Part shown: in pieces, positions 25,801-37,800 of the stretch
Numbering within the stretch: the stretch's first letter is position 1
Layout: every line of letters begins with the position of its first letter
From: Nymphaea colorata
Taxonomy: Eukaryota; Streptophyta; Magnoliopsida; Nymphaeales; Nymphaeaceae
Reading direction: 5' to 3'
Assembly (NCBI RefSeq): GCF_008831285.2
Contig: NC_045146.1
Span: forward strand, 13,717,289 to 13,781,288
DNA: 64,000 nucleotides
Made by a program: the position numbers and the translations under genes
Notes under the pieces: generated by a model
Databases searched by the model: none
Seen by the model: the letters and a program-made list of their open reading frames with translations, nothing else
What the model was told of the DNA's origin: nothing

Positions 25801-26112
25801 GTTTTCTAAGATACTCTCATCCTTGTGGTGCATCCCAAATGCAAAAGTTTTTACATATCAGATGTGTACCACATCTGAACCAAAAAAAGAAAACGCACTT
25901 AGATTGAGCTGACCAGGAGAGTGAATTCATAAGTAGTTTCATTGCTGGCATCTATTACAAGAGCAGCATCACAAAGTAAAAGGATATAAGCCACGGAAAT
26001 TTGGAAAATTACAATTGCTGTCTTCATATATAGAGTTCAATTACAACGATGGAGATTTAATTCTGTCCTTTCACTTAGAGAAAAAGGAAAAAAATAACGA
26101 TGGGCATGCTAA
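22850..26112. other. Intergenic region between the two minus-strand genes
   Basis: The BSD gene's promoter should lie at the left end, read leftward. A pyrimidine-rich tract lies at about 22896-22922, a ccctaaa telo-like motif near 23038, and a TATATAT stretch near 23062. A GC-richer block at about 23920-24150 has no recognisable product. A 28-bp tandem array lies at 24538-24644. No gene is supported. Confidence 0.6.
24538..24644. repeat. 28-bp tandem repeat, about 3.8 copies
   Basis: The unit gattattaagctttcccaa + gggagacta-type end starts at 24538, 24566, 24594 and 24622. Copies 1 and 2 are identical, copy 3 has one change and copy 4 a few. No coding role is visible. Confidence 0.95.
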
Positions 26113-29100
26113 TTAACATGCTCCTGCAAGGGAAACTAGTTTTTCAATTTCCTTAATGAGGATATCTCTCTCCTCTTCAGACTGTTCATCATCTGCAGTT
26201 GGACAAAGTTGTAGAAGAAAAGTCAAGATTAAGGATGAGAAAGGAGGAAGTGGTTGAGGTGGAGAACAAAAACTTTCGCAGGTTACAATTAGAGACAGCC
26301 TTAGCTTGCATATGCTGGATTTTCTTTACATCTTTTCTTTTCCCCTTCTTTTTAACAGATATTACTTATTAGTTAATAGATCTTTTCCCCTTCTTTTTAA
26401 CAGGTAGTAGTTAATAGAAATAGCATCTGAATAACTTCAACCAACCATCCAATGAACCCCAATTAAAATACGTGATGGCAGGGTAAAATAGAGGACAGGC
26501 TTACCTTTGCTGAATGGAAGATTGTGAAGTAGGGGTAGCAGTCCATCATGGTTTTTCACGAGAACTGCAGTTATATCTGGTGGCTTATTTGGGTTTGCAA
26601 CAAAGACCTGAAATGAGAACCAAAAGAACATGCCAAATATTACCACAAAGGGCTTTCATAAAAGTTCATGAGGTACAACTGCATGCAGAAACCAACGGGA
26701 AACAGGGTTCCACAAGAAAACAATGTTCAAAGAAAGCATGAAGACAGGAATTGTAGGGATCATCTTCAAAGTGGCAGATCCTGCTTGATATTTGTGTAAA
26801 CATGTAAGAGGACCAGGTCGGTAGCATCTGTTTTCCGTACAATCTCACACCACTTCATGCTCCGTGCTTCACTCAATACCAATTGCAATTTGAAACTGCG
26901 ACGGTTGCACGAAGGTTTGAGATAAGCGATAAAAAGAACATGTAAATATATCCAGGACAGTATAGTCCGTGAGATAGAGCAGACACAGGGTGAGTTCCGT
27001 GCTGCTGGAATCCATTAACCTTATGTATCTAGTCTCACCTATGTGATTCATAAAGGCCCTTCAAGTTCACATGGTTTGCAGCTAGCAGAATAAAGCTCAT
27101 TGAAACAACTAAGAAAAAAAAAAGCTCCAATAAAGCAAAACTTTGAATAGCGACAGCATCTAAGAAGGCTTATTTCCAAAGGCAATCACAGAGCACCTTT
27201 CTTCAGAAACTTTACACATCCGACTGATACTGCATTTAGTGTGTACAAAAAAGCACAAGTGATGTAGTTACTTTTGTTATATCTACCTACACATAAGTCC
27301 CATCAAGAAGATTCATACACAACAAGCATGAATACTGAAATTCAATCACACCTTGAAAATGTGGAAAGCTGATATCTGGATGTTTTTGCTGGTATCCTGC
27401 CAAAGTTGCAGATTTCAGTAAGATATCATGCAGAAGTTGCCACATGAAACATATAAAAGGAAAACACCATAAAAGACGATCTGTTCTATCTTAAAGCCTA
27501 CTGTCAATTTATAATATTACATTTTAATACATGGATTTGAGTCAATAAGGTGATATTTCAATAGTTGACAGGATGCTTAAGAGTTAAGAGAGTATAAACA
27601 TGTCCCACCTTCAGAAGCTTCATTATGATCTTCAAGTTTTGAACCTCTGAAACATATCGCACCATTACTTGTGAATTTGGGGCTTCCAGAAGAAATTCTG
27701 AAAGAAGCTAACCAACAAACAAGGTTCCTATTAGATGAGACAGACTCATATCAGCCAGAACAAATACTAGAATAAATGTTTCAAAAAAGAGTATGTAGAT
27801 ACTAACCTTCAGTGACTGCCTTCGTGTTACATAGTTTGGTGATGTCAACAGTTGTTCATAAAGATCAAAGAACTGAAAGAATATGGCCTCCAGTCAGAAA
27901 ATGTGATAGGCATTCATTATGACATATGTGGATTTTGCCTTCGATGAGCACTTTTGCAGAATTATTGCAATTCCGCTACAAGATTACAAGCATACAAAAA
28001 GGAGAGATAAACAATAGGTATGAAAAGGAGAAAATGAGAGCTTATTATATAGCCAACCTGTTCATAGTGGGAAATTAGGTATGCAGAGACAACATCTTCA
28101 TGTTTAGTAAGCAGATCCTAACAAAAAAATAACTTTAATTAATCATGAATTACCTGGTATTGATGAAATGTTGTGGAAAAGAAGGTAAAATGTCATCAAA
28201 CAATTTTTCAAAAAATTAAGATCTTTATGCAAAAGCATAAAGAATCTCTGCACAGTAGTTAAAACAAACCTTAAATGTTGCAAAGGCATCTGATGCTACG
28301 TCAAAGTTTGGGAGGTCCACAAATTTGAAGAACAACTCAAAGCTGGTTGACTCCAACAAATATCTGTAAATGAACTACATATTTGCACACTCAAATGCAA
28401 GAAAAATCGCGAGCTGGGGAAGCAAAATGCATCCATGAAAGAAACCCAAACAAGCAGAAGCTGCGACTTAGAAATGATTATGAGAAATACAAAATAGTTA
28501 GAGAAACTCACTTAGCAAGTGTAGGATATTTGATGCATTCCCTTAGCATATTCCCACAATTCAAAGCAATCGCTTTGTTGTCATAACTGTTAAGAAAGAT
28601 AAAGAAGATAGGAGTTTGTCAATAGCATTCAGCACATCATTTATGAAGTTTGTGTTACTTAAATATATTAATTAATATGTGCAGACATATGTAGTTAAAA
28701 GCACGCCTAGGTGCCCTGGGTATTGGCTACAGCCTAAATACCTAGCTCAAGGCATTTCGGTGCCTCAATAAAATATTATTTTTAAAAAATTTAATGCTAA
28801 AATTCTTTTTTCTTGCTCTGCCTTCTAGTGTATTGTTTGAGGTGGAGGAATTTCAAAATCCTCACCTTTTCCCTTTTCTTTTTCCCTCCTTCTCTGTTTC
28901 CCCATGTTTTTTCAAATAAGACCCCATGTTTTCTGTCAAGTGACTGACTGGGCCCCACTGCCTAAGCCTTTTTGGAACTGACGCCTAGTCCTGCCCAGAG
29001 CTTTTAACTATATAGATGCAGACATGCAAGGATTGCATACATACACACACACACACACACACAAAGGACAAATATTAGAAAAAATGCATGAATCTCTTGC

Positions 29101-31120
29101 ATGTTTCATAATGCAACTCTTGTAGAAGACCCTGACAGGATAGCTCAAATAACACAACTTAACAAATAAAGGAAACCTTAGCCCAATAAAGATGCAAAAT
29201 TTGAGCAGTAACCACCAATGAAACAGTTTCTCATGTAAAGCTCTTCAATTGGTACACCAACTAGCAATTACTTTCTGCATGAAGGCATATAAGGGGAGAA
29301 GTTCCAGGCTTCCAGCATCCAACTAAACAAGTTATTGAAGGTAAATTACTAAATATATAAGAAGCATCTTTCACACTCTCAGAATCCAAATACTCCATAT
29401 TTGAGCCAGAACATTGTCCAGTTAAGAATGAAAACATACCACACGACAAGGGAGTCTAGAAGGTCAGGATGACTCTCAATGTATTCCACACAGCAATGAC
29501 TAGATCCCACTGTCTGTTTGAGTAAAATGCCCCAGCAATGTACCAGATCTTTTCTTGCCTATTTCAAAGCAAAATCATCACCTCAAAATACTTGGAGAAC
29601 AAGGATATATTATACACTCACTTACATACATAAACATGTACTTATGTTATACACACACACACAAACATAGAGAGAGAGAGGAAAAAAGTGAACTCACTTC
29701 CCACCCAAGAATAGGTAACTTGTGAACAAAAAGATCAAGAACTCCATCCCGGCATATTTCAGTTGCTAGCTGCAAAACCTGATCAGCATTTGGTTCAACT
29801 TCACCGTCTCCAAAAAGCATTTGTCTCATACTAAGGAGGTTTTTTTCAAAATCTTCAAGCACCTGTCCCGATGGGTTAAAAATGTAGATGTTATCATCGG
29901 CACTTCAAAACCTACCTTTTGCAATTTAATGTCATCGTTCAACTTGTATAATTCATTTCTGGTCATGGAATCTGTCCTAAGAAAACAGATAAACTAACTA
30001 CACTTTGACTTACTGCAGAACTGGATCCATATAGGTTGAAGTTCGAACATACAACCCTTTCCGTCACTAAAACCAAATAATGGAGTTACCCTTCATACCG
30101 GATGAAACTTTCACATCTTGTTGATCAAAACTTCAAGAACAAAAGAGTTAAGGCATAAACCCCCAGCCATGCCACCCGTTCAATTTGCATAATATTAACG
30201 TAACAGACTTCATGCAAACTAATTGCACCAAAAGTAGGTCAGTGCAATGAAACAGAGACCGGTAACAAGTGAGAACCAGAATACAGCAAACAGCTTACAT
30301 GTTGAAAACTGCACTTAACAAAACAAGAAAGTTGGATATCATTGCAGATCAAACAAAAAAGCTAAACAGGACTACAAATCATTAACTGGTGTAAAGCGAG
30401 GTCTCATCAACAGACGGATCGATGCATTGGTCATTGGAGGTAAATTATACACAGGCAGTATTCAACAATAAATTAGTACACCAACATGCTCAGAGGACAA
30501 CTACCTTATAACCATAAAAGTTAATGACGATTAATCTAAATTAATCAAAAAATCATGAAAAAAATATTACATCAGTGCATAGTATGCAAAAAAAATATTA
30601 CATCAGTGCATAGTATGCAAAAAAAATATTACATCAGTGCATAGTATGCAAGTCAATTTGCCTAATAGATCATCATACCACCAACAAAGTTCGACCAAAC
30701 TACGCTAGTGCAAGTCTTACGCCAGTTTGGGAATGCACTAAGAGAAGAGATATCAGTGTAGGAACCCATTACTGACATACAAAATGGCAGCAGTCAAAAT
30801 GCAAATTCTGATTCCAATTGAACACTCGCTTAAATAGGAAAGGATCACGACACCAACATCGATTCTTCAATCAAACTGCTTGCCAGTTAACCAAAAGACT
30901 CGATTCGGCAAGAAATTACGAGCACCAACATGAAAATACACGAAAGAAACTCAAGAGACCACCACTCTGCACACTGCACCCGATAGAAAGAACGGACCTT
31001 CTCGAGGGCTCGGACGTCCGCGACGGTCTTCGCATCAAGTGCGAGAAGGGATTCCCTGACCGACCTCACGAGCTCCGACGGCGATTTAGGCCTCGACGGC
31101 TTGAAGAACGAGAACGACAT
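26113..31120 (-). CDS. MO25/CAB39-like protein (kinase-activating scaffold)
   Basis: Eleven exons read leftward: 31120-30998, 29862-29698, 29558-29440, 28586-28512, 28363-28270, 28117-28058, 27872-27807, 27707-27609, 27396-27352, 26607-26505 and 26192-26113. The product has 342 residues, the usual MO25 length. It starts MSFSFFKPSRPKSPSELVR, the conserved MO25 N-terminus, and ends in the typical charged segment around EEERDILIKEIEKLV. The rest is the helical armadillo-like Mo25 fold (EPNADQVLQLATEICRDG, KHEDVVSAYLISHYEQFFDL, NIQISAFHIFKVFVANPNKP). In animals and yeast MO25 binds STRAD or Ste20-type kinases and activates LKB1/GCK kinases. Plant homologues probably act with germinal-centre-like kinases in cell polarity and division. 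All splice sites are GT-AG and phases are consistent. Intron 1 is about 1.1 kb with a 31-bp tandem repeat; intron 3 carries a MITE-like element. Confidence 0.95.
28692..29010. mobile_element. MITE-like element in MO25 intron 3
   Basis: The left end tagttaaaagc (28692-28702) is matched by gcttttaacta at 29000-29010, an exact 11-bp terminal inverted repeat. Next to it are related gcctaggtgcc and gacgcctagtcc segments facing each other. The element is about 319 bp and has no coding content. The flanking octamers (gacatatg and tatagatg) agree in only five of eight places, so a target duplication is not demonstrated. Confidence 0.6.
29041..29064. repeat. (AC)n microsatellite
   Basis: An uninterrupted run of about eleven AC/CA units lies in MO25 intron 3, just beyond the MITE-like element. 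Confidence 0.9.
30558..30651. repeat. 31-bp tandem repeat, 3 copies, in MO25 intron 1
   Basis: The unit tattacatcagtgcatagt + atgcaaaaaaaa recurs at exact 31-base spacing (tattac at 30565, 30596 and 30627). The copies are nearly identical, so the expansion is recent. It is intronic. Confidence 0.95.
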
Positions 31121-32523
31121 TATTCTTCTCTCTCCCTTCCCCCCCTCTCTCTCTCTCCCCTCTCTTACATTTCCACCATCTTTTTTCTTCTTCCTGGTTA
31201 CGACCTACAGGCCCATTCGCATAAAGCCGCGTCCAAAATGACTCTTTACGCCACATGACTCCCTAGAATGACCTCCACGTCCCTGAGAATAGGCTGCCCA
31301 GTACGATAATTGTTGTGGGTCCCGCAAAAAGAAAAAAATTGCTCGTAAGCTCGTCAAGGAAAACTGTGCCCAAACTGGACCCTCAAATTTGTACTGTTTG
31401 ACAATTTGCCTCTCATGCTTCCGGACATTGTCCTATGCCCGTTGGGGTCCAAGTCCAATTAATGGGAAAAAAATCTCTCTCATTGATAATCAAATCCAAT
31501 GTTTGCTTATAAGATTTTCTTACCAAACCCAACTTGCCAGATACCCATCACATGTGAAAATCTAACTTTCCAGCTACAACACGGTGCATGCTGGTACTTA
31601 ATGCCAAAACAATATATATATATATATATGTATATGTATGTATATATATATTAGCCAAGTTTCTCCATAATTAAGACCAAGTTTTATTAGTATTTTTGTT
31701 GAATAGTTAAACAATTAGCTTTATGATTTAGAGAATAGCACATGACCCTTAGTGGCTTAATTGGCTTACAAACTTTCATATTGAACAAAAATGAAAATGT
31801 GTGTACCATTTCAAGCCAAGATTGAGTTGAATGACGTGTATTTAAGTTTTTGAGATAATTTACTAGTCCTATAAACTTGAATTCTAAACTATTGGGTATC
31901 TCGATTCATTGCTTTTTAACAAGTGTCAATTGAAAATAGCTACAGAGCCACATGGTATCTAACTCATTACTTGTGTAAAATTCGAGTTTAATTAGCATAG
32001 TTGGTGTAAGATTCATGTTCAACAATGAAAGAAAATGAATTTTCACAATCTTAGTTCTTAGCAAGTGTTCTATAACATTTTAAAGACAACCAAAGTTCTC
32101 CAATCTACCTTTCACATAATCATCCACATGAAATAAACTGTTGGTACCAAGGAAAGGTCTCGATCTTCACAAAAGTAGGCGCGTGAAAAAAAAAAAAGCA
32201 GACGGCTGACGTGAATTATGAAGGATGACAGAGGATTTATGAAAAACAAAAGGCAGGTAGCCTGAATGTATGATCCACGTTGAGAGCAAGGGTGTAACAG
32301 GTATTTCGCTCCTCAGGTGATATTTTTTTACGTTGGATTGGAGGAAAGCCAAAGCTTGGCTGTGTGCAATTAATGAAATGTTGATCTGTTGTGAAATGTA
32401 CAAAAACTTGAAGCCGTATTTCAAATTTTAGGTAAAGGGTGGGCCCGTTTGCAACTTTGCCTTTTGTTTCTTTGAAGAAAGATTGGTGTTATGTTTTTGT
32501 CTATGATTACAAAAACTTTAGGC

Positions 32524-32721
32524 AAATCTGATTTTTCGGCCCGTTTGATGGAATCATTTTCCTTGGAAAACATATATTCTTTTGGTACAAAATCTGATTT
32601 TTCGGCCCGTTTGATGGAATCATTTTCCTTGGGAAATGCATATTCTTTTGGTACAAAATCTGATTTTTGGGCCCGTTTGATTGAATCATTTTCCTTGAAA
32701 AACGTATATTCTTTTTTGTAC
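32524..32721. repeat. 66-bp tandem repeat, 3 copies, open on both strands
   Basis: The unit aaatctgatttttcggcccg... recurs at 32524, 32590 and 32656. The period is a multiple of three, so the same 22-residue motif repeats in each open frame; on the plus strand it is KSDFSARLMESFSLENIYSF plus two residues. One plus frame and two minus frames stay open through the array. There is no recognisable protein family, splice context or promoter, so it is listed as a minisatellite, not a gene. Confidence 0.85.
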
Positions 32722-33673
32722 ATGAAAGCCCGAGAAGTGTTAAACTCAAGAGGACGGAATTTAATAAATTAAAGCAAGCTCTTAATTGGCATTCGTTGAC
32801 AAGAACAGCCAAAAAGCATCCTATGCCTCAATGATTTGGGCGTTACTCCATATGACATTCAAATTTTAGTCTAGAACACCAGAATCCAATGAGTTGGATT
32901 TTATAAGAAAATCTGAATCGGATACCATTTGAATAAAATTTTGCTTGTCGCATTTTTCTTGCCAAATATGTTCTCTGTCCGCTGGTGAAAGTTTGAATCC
33001 GGTATGTATTTTGCACACCTCACTCTGATTCTGGATCCAAATCTGATTAGAGACTATCCAAACAATTAAATCTGGCATTGGATACACTGAGTTTCAAATC
33101 AACACCCTATTAGAAACTCTTTGGTTTCCAAACAAAATCCTTCATTTGAGTTATTAGCAATTGAACTTTAACATGCCAAATCTCCGTAAAATGCAAAATT
33201 GTATTGGAATTGGTATTTCGATAAAAAATAAAACCATTTCTCGATCTTTTATGATTGTGAAATTTTTGTTTGCAATCTCTTAAAGGATGTAGCATAACTG
33301 GTCGGGCAGAGGTACTTATCATTTTGGGGATCTTTATGAATATTCGGATTAGAATTCAATGGTTGCATTAGAATCAAAGTGGGTAATGTGCAAAACTAAG
33401 TTATGGGCTAATTATATTACGATTTGGGTGTAAATGATATTTTTTTTACTGACTTTAAATTAATTTGGGCTAAATCAAATTAAATTGGACGTGGTATTGC
33501 CAAGATCTGACCCGTTTACCCCTTAAAATATATTTCTTTCAAAATAAGCGAACATTTTAGTGGTTGGTATTCCATTTAATCAGTAAGGGCATTCTAGTCG
33601 TTTTATGTACGAACATTTTAGTGGTTGTAGGCAGTCCAATACTAAAACATGATTTGCGTTAAGTGTATCTTTA

Positions 33674-33823
33674 GGAGGCATTTGCTAATAGAAACACTAT
33701 AGTGTTTTATAAATCTTGTCTGTCTCCAAAATTAGGACAAGTGCATTCTTTAAATATACTTTAATCTTTAAAAAAAAAAAATCATGAAACACTAACATGG
33801 TATTCCGGTTACCAGATGCCCCC
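33674..33823. mobile_element. Small MITE candidate (150 bp)
   Basis: The left end ggaggcatttgctaa resembles the reverse complement of the right end, gggggcatctggtaa, in 12 of 15 bases. Just inside, gaaacactatagtgtttta and a facing atgaaacact are related to the hairpin segment at 19917. No clear target-site duplication was found, so this is a tentative call. Confidence 0.35.
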
Positions 33824-34720
33824 AAATAATGCCGGGCTATTCTTATACATAGTTTAGTCTCGACAGTCATTTATATGGTTTGTCAGTATATTCTCATCAA
33901 TGGAATTACAACTTAATACGATCAAATGTGTCACGATGATGGCATGAGAAAAAGAAGTTGGTGACCTTTGACTTTGACCGGGCGGTGAGGCAACCCCTCC
34001 CTTACCAGAAACCAATTGAATTTACCATCTATAATATAGAGGCATAATTTTACAATATACGCTGCCCTACCAATTTTGATGGTAGATTTTTTAAACATAT
34101 CCAAACGCATAAATTGACATACAAATAAAAAATGGAGGAGAAAGCGTGTTTTAGATTCATGGATTAAGATTTCCCCATCCTTTGGAATCATAGTCGAATT
34201 TGAGAGAACTAGAAGGCCATTACTTTTTTCCTATGGACTCCAAACAAAATTTTAGTTTTTATATAGCCTTTAACATTTGAGTGCCATTGTGGATAGGTGT
34301 GATTCAAAATAAGTGAAGCTAAAATAGAATAGGGTTTCTGTTAGATGGTGCTAAGTGTGTTTCATCGTCGCAGTTGAAATGCCTTAATTTATATGTTCAT
34401 TACTGGGTATGCTTCCACGTGTTTTTCTGTGTATTGAAAATTTACCATAAGAAAGGATGGAGGGAGACCTTAAGGGTTTTACACGAATGAGAATGCAATT
34501 TTTTTTAGATTAATGTATTGAAGAAACTGAAATCATTTAGGCTAAGAGACTAACATTTTAGTGTTAACTTAAGGAAAATAAAAAAAACTGAAAAAAATTA
34601 TAAAACATAAGTTTATGTTTGACAGCTATTTGGAAAAATATTTTCTCTTATTTAAAAATTAAAAGGTACCTATCTGAAGTTGTCTTAAAGTTTGACAGAC
34701 TAAGTGAAAATGTTCGCATG

Positions 34721-34728
34721 TATAAAAT
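34721..34728 (+). promoter_or_regulatory. TATA box of the FBL4-like gene
   Basis: TATAAAAT lies 148 bases before the ATG at 34869. A start about 30 bases downstream would give a leader of about 115 bases that includes the CT-rich stretch at 34832-34845. Confidence 0.5.
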
Positions 34729-34868
34729 GGGGACCTGGTTCTTCCCCCGTCTTAGGGTGAGTTTCGGGGAAAGACGTTCTGCTCCCTCCCTCCCTCCCAA
34801 ATTTCGCGCGAGAAAAAGCCCTAGGAGATCCATAACTCTCTCTCTTGCTTTTTGGAACATTGAGGACA

Positions 34869-37800
34869 ATGCGGGGCCAAGATTTTATCAACACCATCAT
34901 CCCTGATGAGCTTCTCATCGAGATTTTCCGGCATCTAGACGGTCGGAAATCTCACCGAGATGCGTGCTCTCTCGTCTGCAAGAGATGGCACAGGCTCGAG
35001 AGCGACACGCGCGACACGATCCGAATCGGCGCGTCGGGTAGCCCGGACGCTTGTACATCCGTCCTGGTGAAGCGATTCGTTGATCTAAGAAATGTGTTCA
35101 TCGATGAGAGGCTGCCTGTATCCCTCCAATTTCAGACGGGGTTTCCCCTCCGGAGCCAGCGTCTTCGTGACTATGCCGGTTATCGGCAATTTAGATCGGT
35201 AATTCCCGGCCTTGGTTAAGTTTCTTCGCGGATTGTGAACTTCTTTTACCGCCTCTTTGGCAATGCAGATCGATAGCCCCGATTTTTGGAATGTAATTGG
35301 GGCACTTGTGGTGAAGGGTTATTGGGTTTAATCTGTAACGGCATTGTTCTTTTGGTTTTTTTGTGACCAAACTTCGGTTGAATTGGACTGTCTAGAACCA
35401 ATTAACAGTAGCCATGGGAATGATGTCATATACGAACCACTGTTTTGGGCGGAACTTAAAGAACCTGTGTTTCTTTACGAATGGTAAATTGCCTGCGGAT
35501 ATTAGATTGTTGGGTGATTATGGATAACTTTTAAATGCCCTTACTAATCTGCCTCTCTCACGAGTAGATCAGTGCAGTAACCTGCAGATCTTTTGAATAA
35601 ACTGTTTTCCAGATGGTCCATGTCTTGCGTTTTGTATGACATGACTAGTTAAAGTCTATATGACATGACTAGTTAAACTCTGTCATAAACTTGAAACAAG
35701 AGAGAGCGCCATATATGTGACTGGAAAACTCTGTTCCGATCGATAAGCGATGTTTCGGACTTTTGCCATTATTTCTTTTCCCAACAATATGTCAAAAAAT
35801 ATTGCTTGACATATTTTTTCATGTGCAGAGAATAGCTCGAAGGAATGTTAACAAAGGACCTGGTTCTTCAAAACTACGGTATACAGCAGAAAATAGTGGA
35901 TCCGAGTCTGAGCTTGAACTTTGCAGTTTATCTGATGCAGGATTGGCAGCTCTTGGAAGAGGCTGCCCCAAACTTGAAAAGTTAAGCTTAATATGGTGTT
36001 CAGCTGTGACAAGTGATGGTTTGAATTCCATAGCAGGAAATTGCAGACACTTAAAAGCTTTGGATCTGCAGGTTGTCCCTCTCATGCTCACTTATAACTG
36101 CACATAGTTTGTAGCTCGAGTAATTCTGGATTTATTACAATTTTGTTTTTTGCGAAGCATTCTTAAACTATGCTAAGCTACTTTGCATTTACTTTGCTGT
36201 AGTTGTTGGTGCTTCACATCATATCTATATTCTGGTAGTTGTTGCTTAGCGTCCACGTTGGCTAACTCCCTATGTCATATTAGGTGAAGGTGCTGAAGCG
36301 CCACTATGGAGTTTTTTCATTAAAAATTGGCTATTTGAAGCTTATGAGTTGTAGCAAGTTCTTATTTACTTCCTAAAGTTGCAATTTTTTCACAAGGTTT
36401 TCTTGACACCTTTCTCATTTCCGAATGTTCAGGGTTGCTATGTGGGAGATCATGGCCTTGCTGCTATAGGCCAGTTCTGCAAGAACCTTGAAGATTTGAA
36501 CTTGCGCTTTTGTGAAGGTGTAACCGATAAAGGCTTGATTGAGTTAGCTGTTGGTGTTGGGAAGTCATTGAAGAGTATTGGTGTTGCAACTTGTGCAAAA
36601 ATAACAGATACCTCATTGGAGATTATCGGTTCTCATTGTCCCAATCTTGAGAGCCTCTCTTTGGACTCAGAAGGCATCAGAGACCAAGGTGTGGTTGCTA
36701 TAGCCCAAGGATGTCCATCCTTGAAGTCCTTAAGGCTGCAATGCGTAAATGTTACAGATAATACTTTGCAAGCCGTTGGTACCTACTGTTCGTCATTGGT
36801 TTTGTTGGCCTTGAACAGCTTCCAGAAGTTCACTGACAGGTATGGTGGTGATATCAGTTTAAACTTTAAAGATTTCTCAGAGTTTGATGGATTTGTATAC
36901 TGATATTGCTTCATATGAAAATTTAATTTTAGTTTCATGAGTAACTCTTGAGAGAGATCACCATCATGTACAAGAAGTAGTACAATTGTTCGAGCACATA
37001 AAATATTAGCTTGTGGTTCTTATACATCAGGATTTCTATAAGCTCGGAGTATATAGATCATTCAATGTGGCTTGCCCTCGTGTCATCAATACATAAAGAG
37101 CTATCTTTACTACGTGTCACTTGTACCATAGGTGGAACTTGACGTATCTTTTCTAAAAGGGATTTCTCATAGTTCAACATTTTCTTCATATCATCATGTG
37201 GAAGGGCTAAATTTACCCTTGCTGCATTTTCTGTCGTCTAGGTGAACGTTTTGTTTTTAGGCCTTTGGCTTTTGTGTTAGGTTGTAGGTGGTTGATCTCC
37301 ATCTTTTGCCACTTATGAATCCACTTATATCTTAAAGTAGTTACCTTTTGAAATTTACTCATTTTGATTTTTATCAGCCTCTGATTTTCATTTTCATCTC
37401 ATTTAAGTTTCTCATGGCGTATTTTAGTCTACCTATGTTTTGGTCATTGCTTGCAAGTTGCAGGGCTAAGGTTAGTGTATTCTGGTCGTTTTGAGCTAAA
37501 AGGTAGTCAGGACTTTTTGGGTAAACATGCACATATTTCATCATTTTCATCAGTGTAATTTACTTTAGTGCCACGGTCTTTTAATTCCGTTTAACAGAAG
37601 TATGTCTTGCAGGAGCCTCTTTGCCATCGGGAGTGGGTGTAAGAAACTTAATGTTCTTACTTTGAGTGATTGCTATTTCTTGAGTGACAAAAGCCTTGCT
37701 GCTATCGCCACTGGCTGTAGAGAGCTCACACGTCTTGAAGTAAATGGTTGCCACAACATAGGAACTTCTGGACTTGAAGCTATTGGCAGGTCTTGCAGGT

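Larger units (their letters stand above)
31121..34868. other. Intergenic region between MO25-like and FBL4-like genes
   Basis: MO25 leader and promoter sequence with a (CT)n-rich leader at about 31122-31168 lies on the left. A (TA)n-type run lies at 31612-31651, a 66-bp tandem array at 32524-32721, and a small MITE candidate at 33674-33823. The right end carries the FBL4 promoter. No further gene is supported. Confidence 0.65.
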
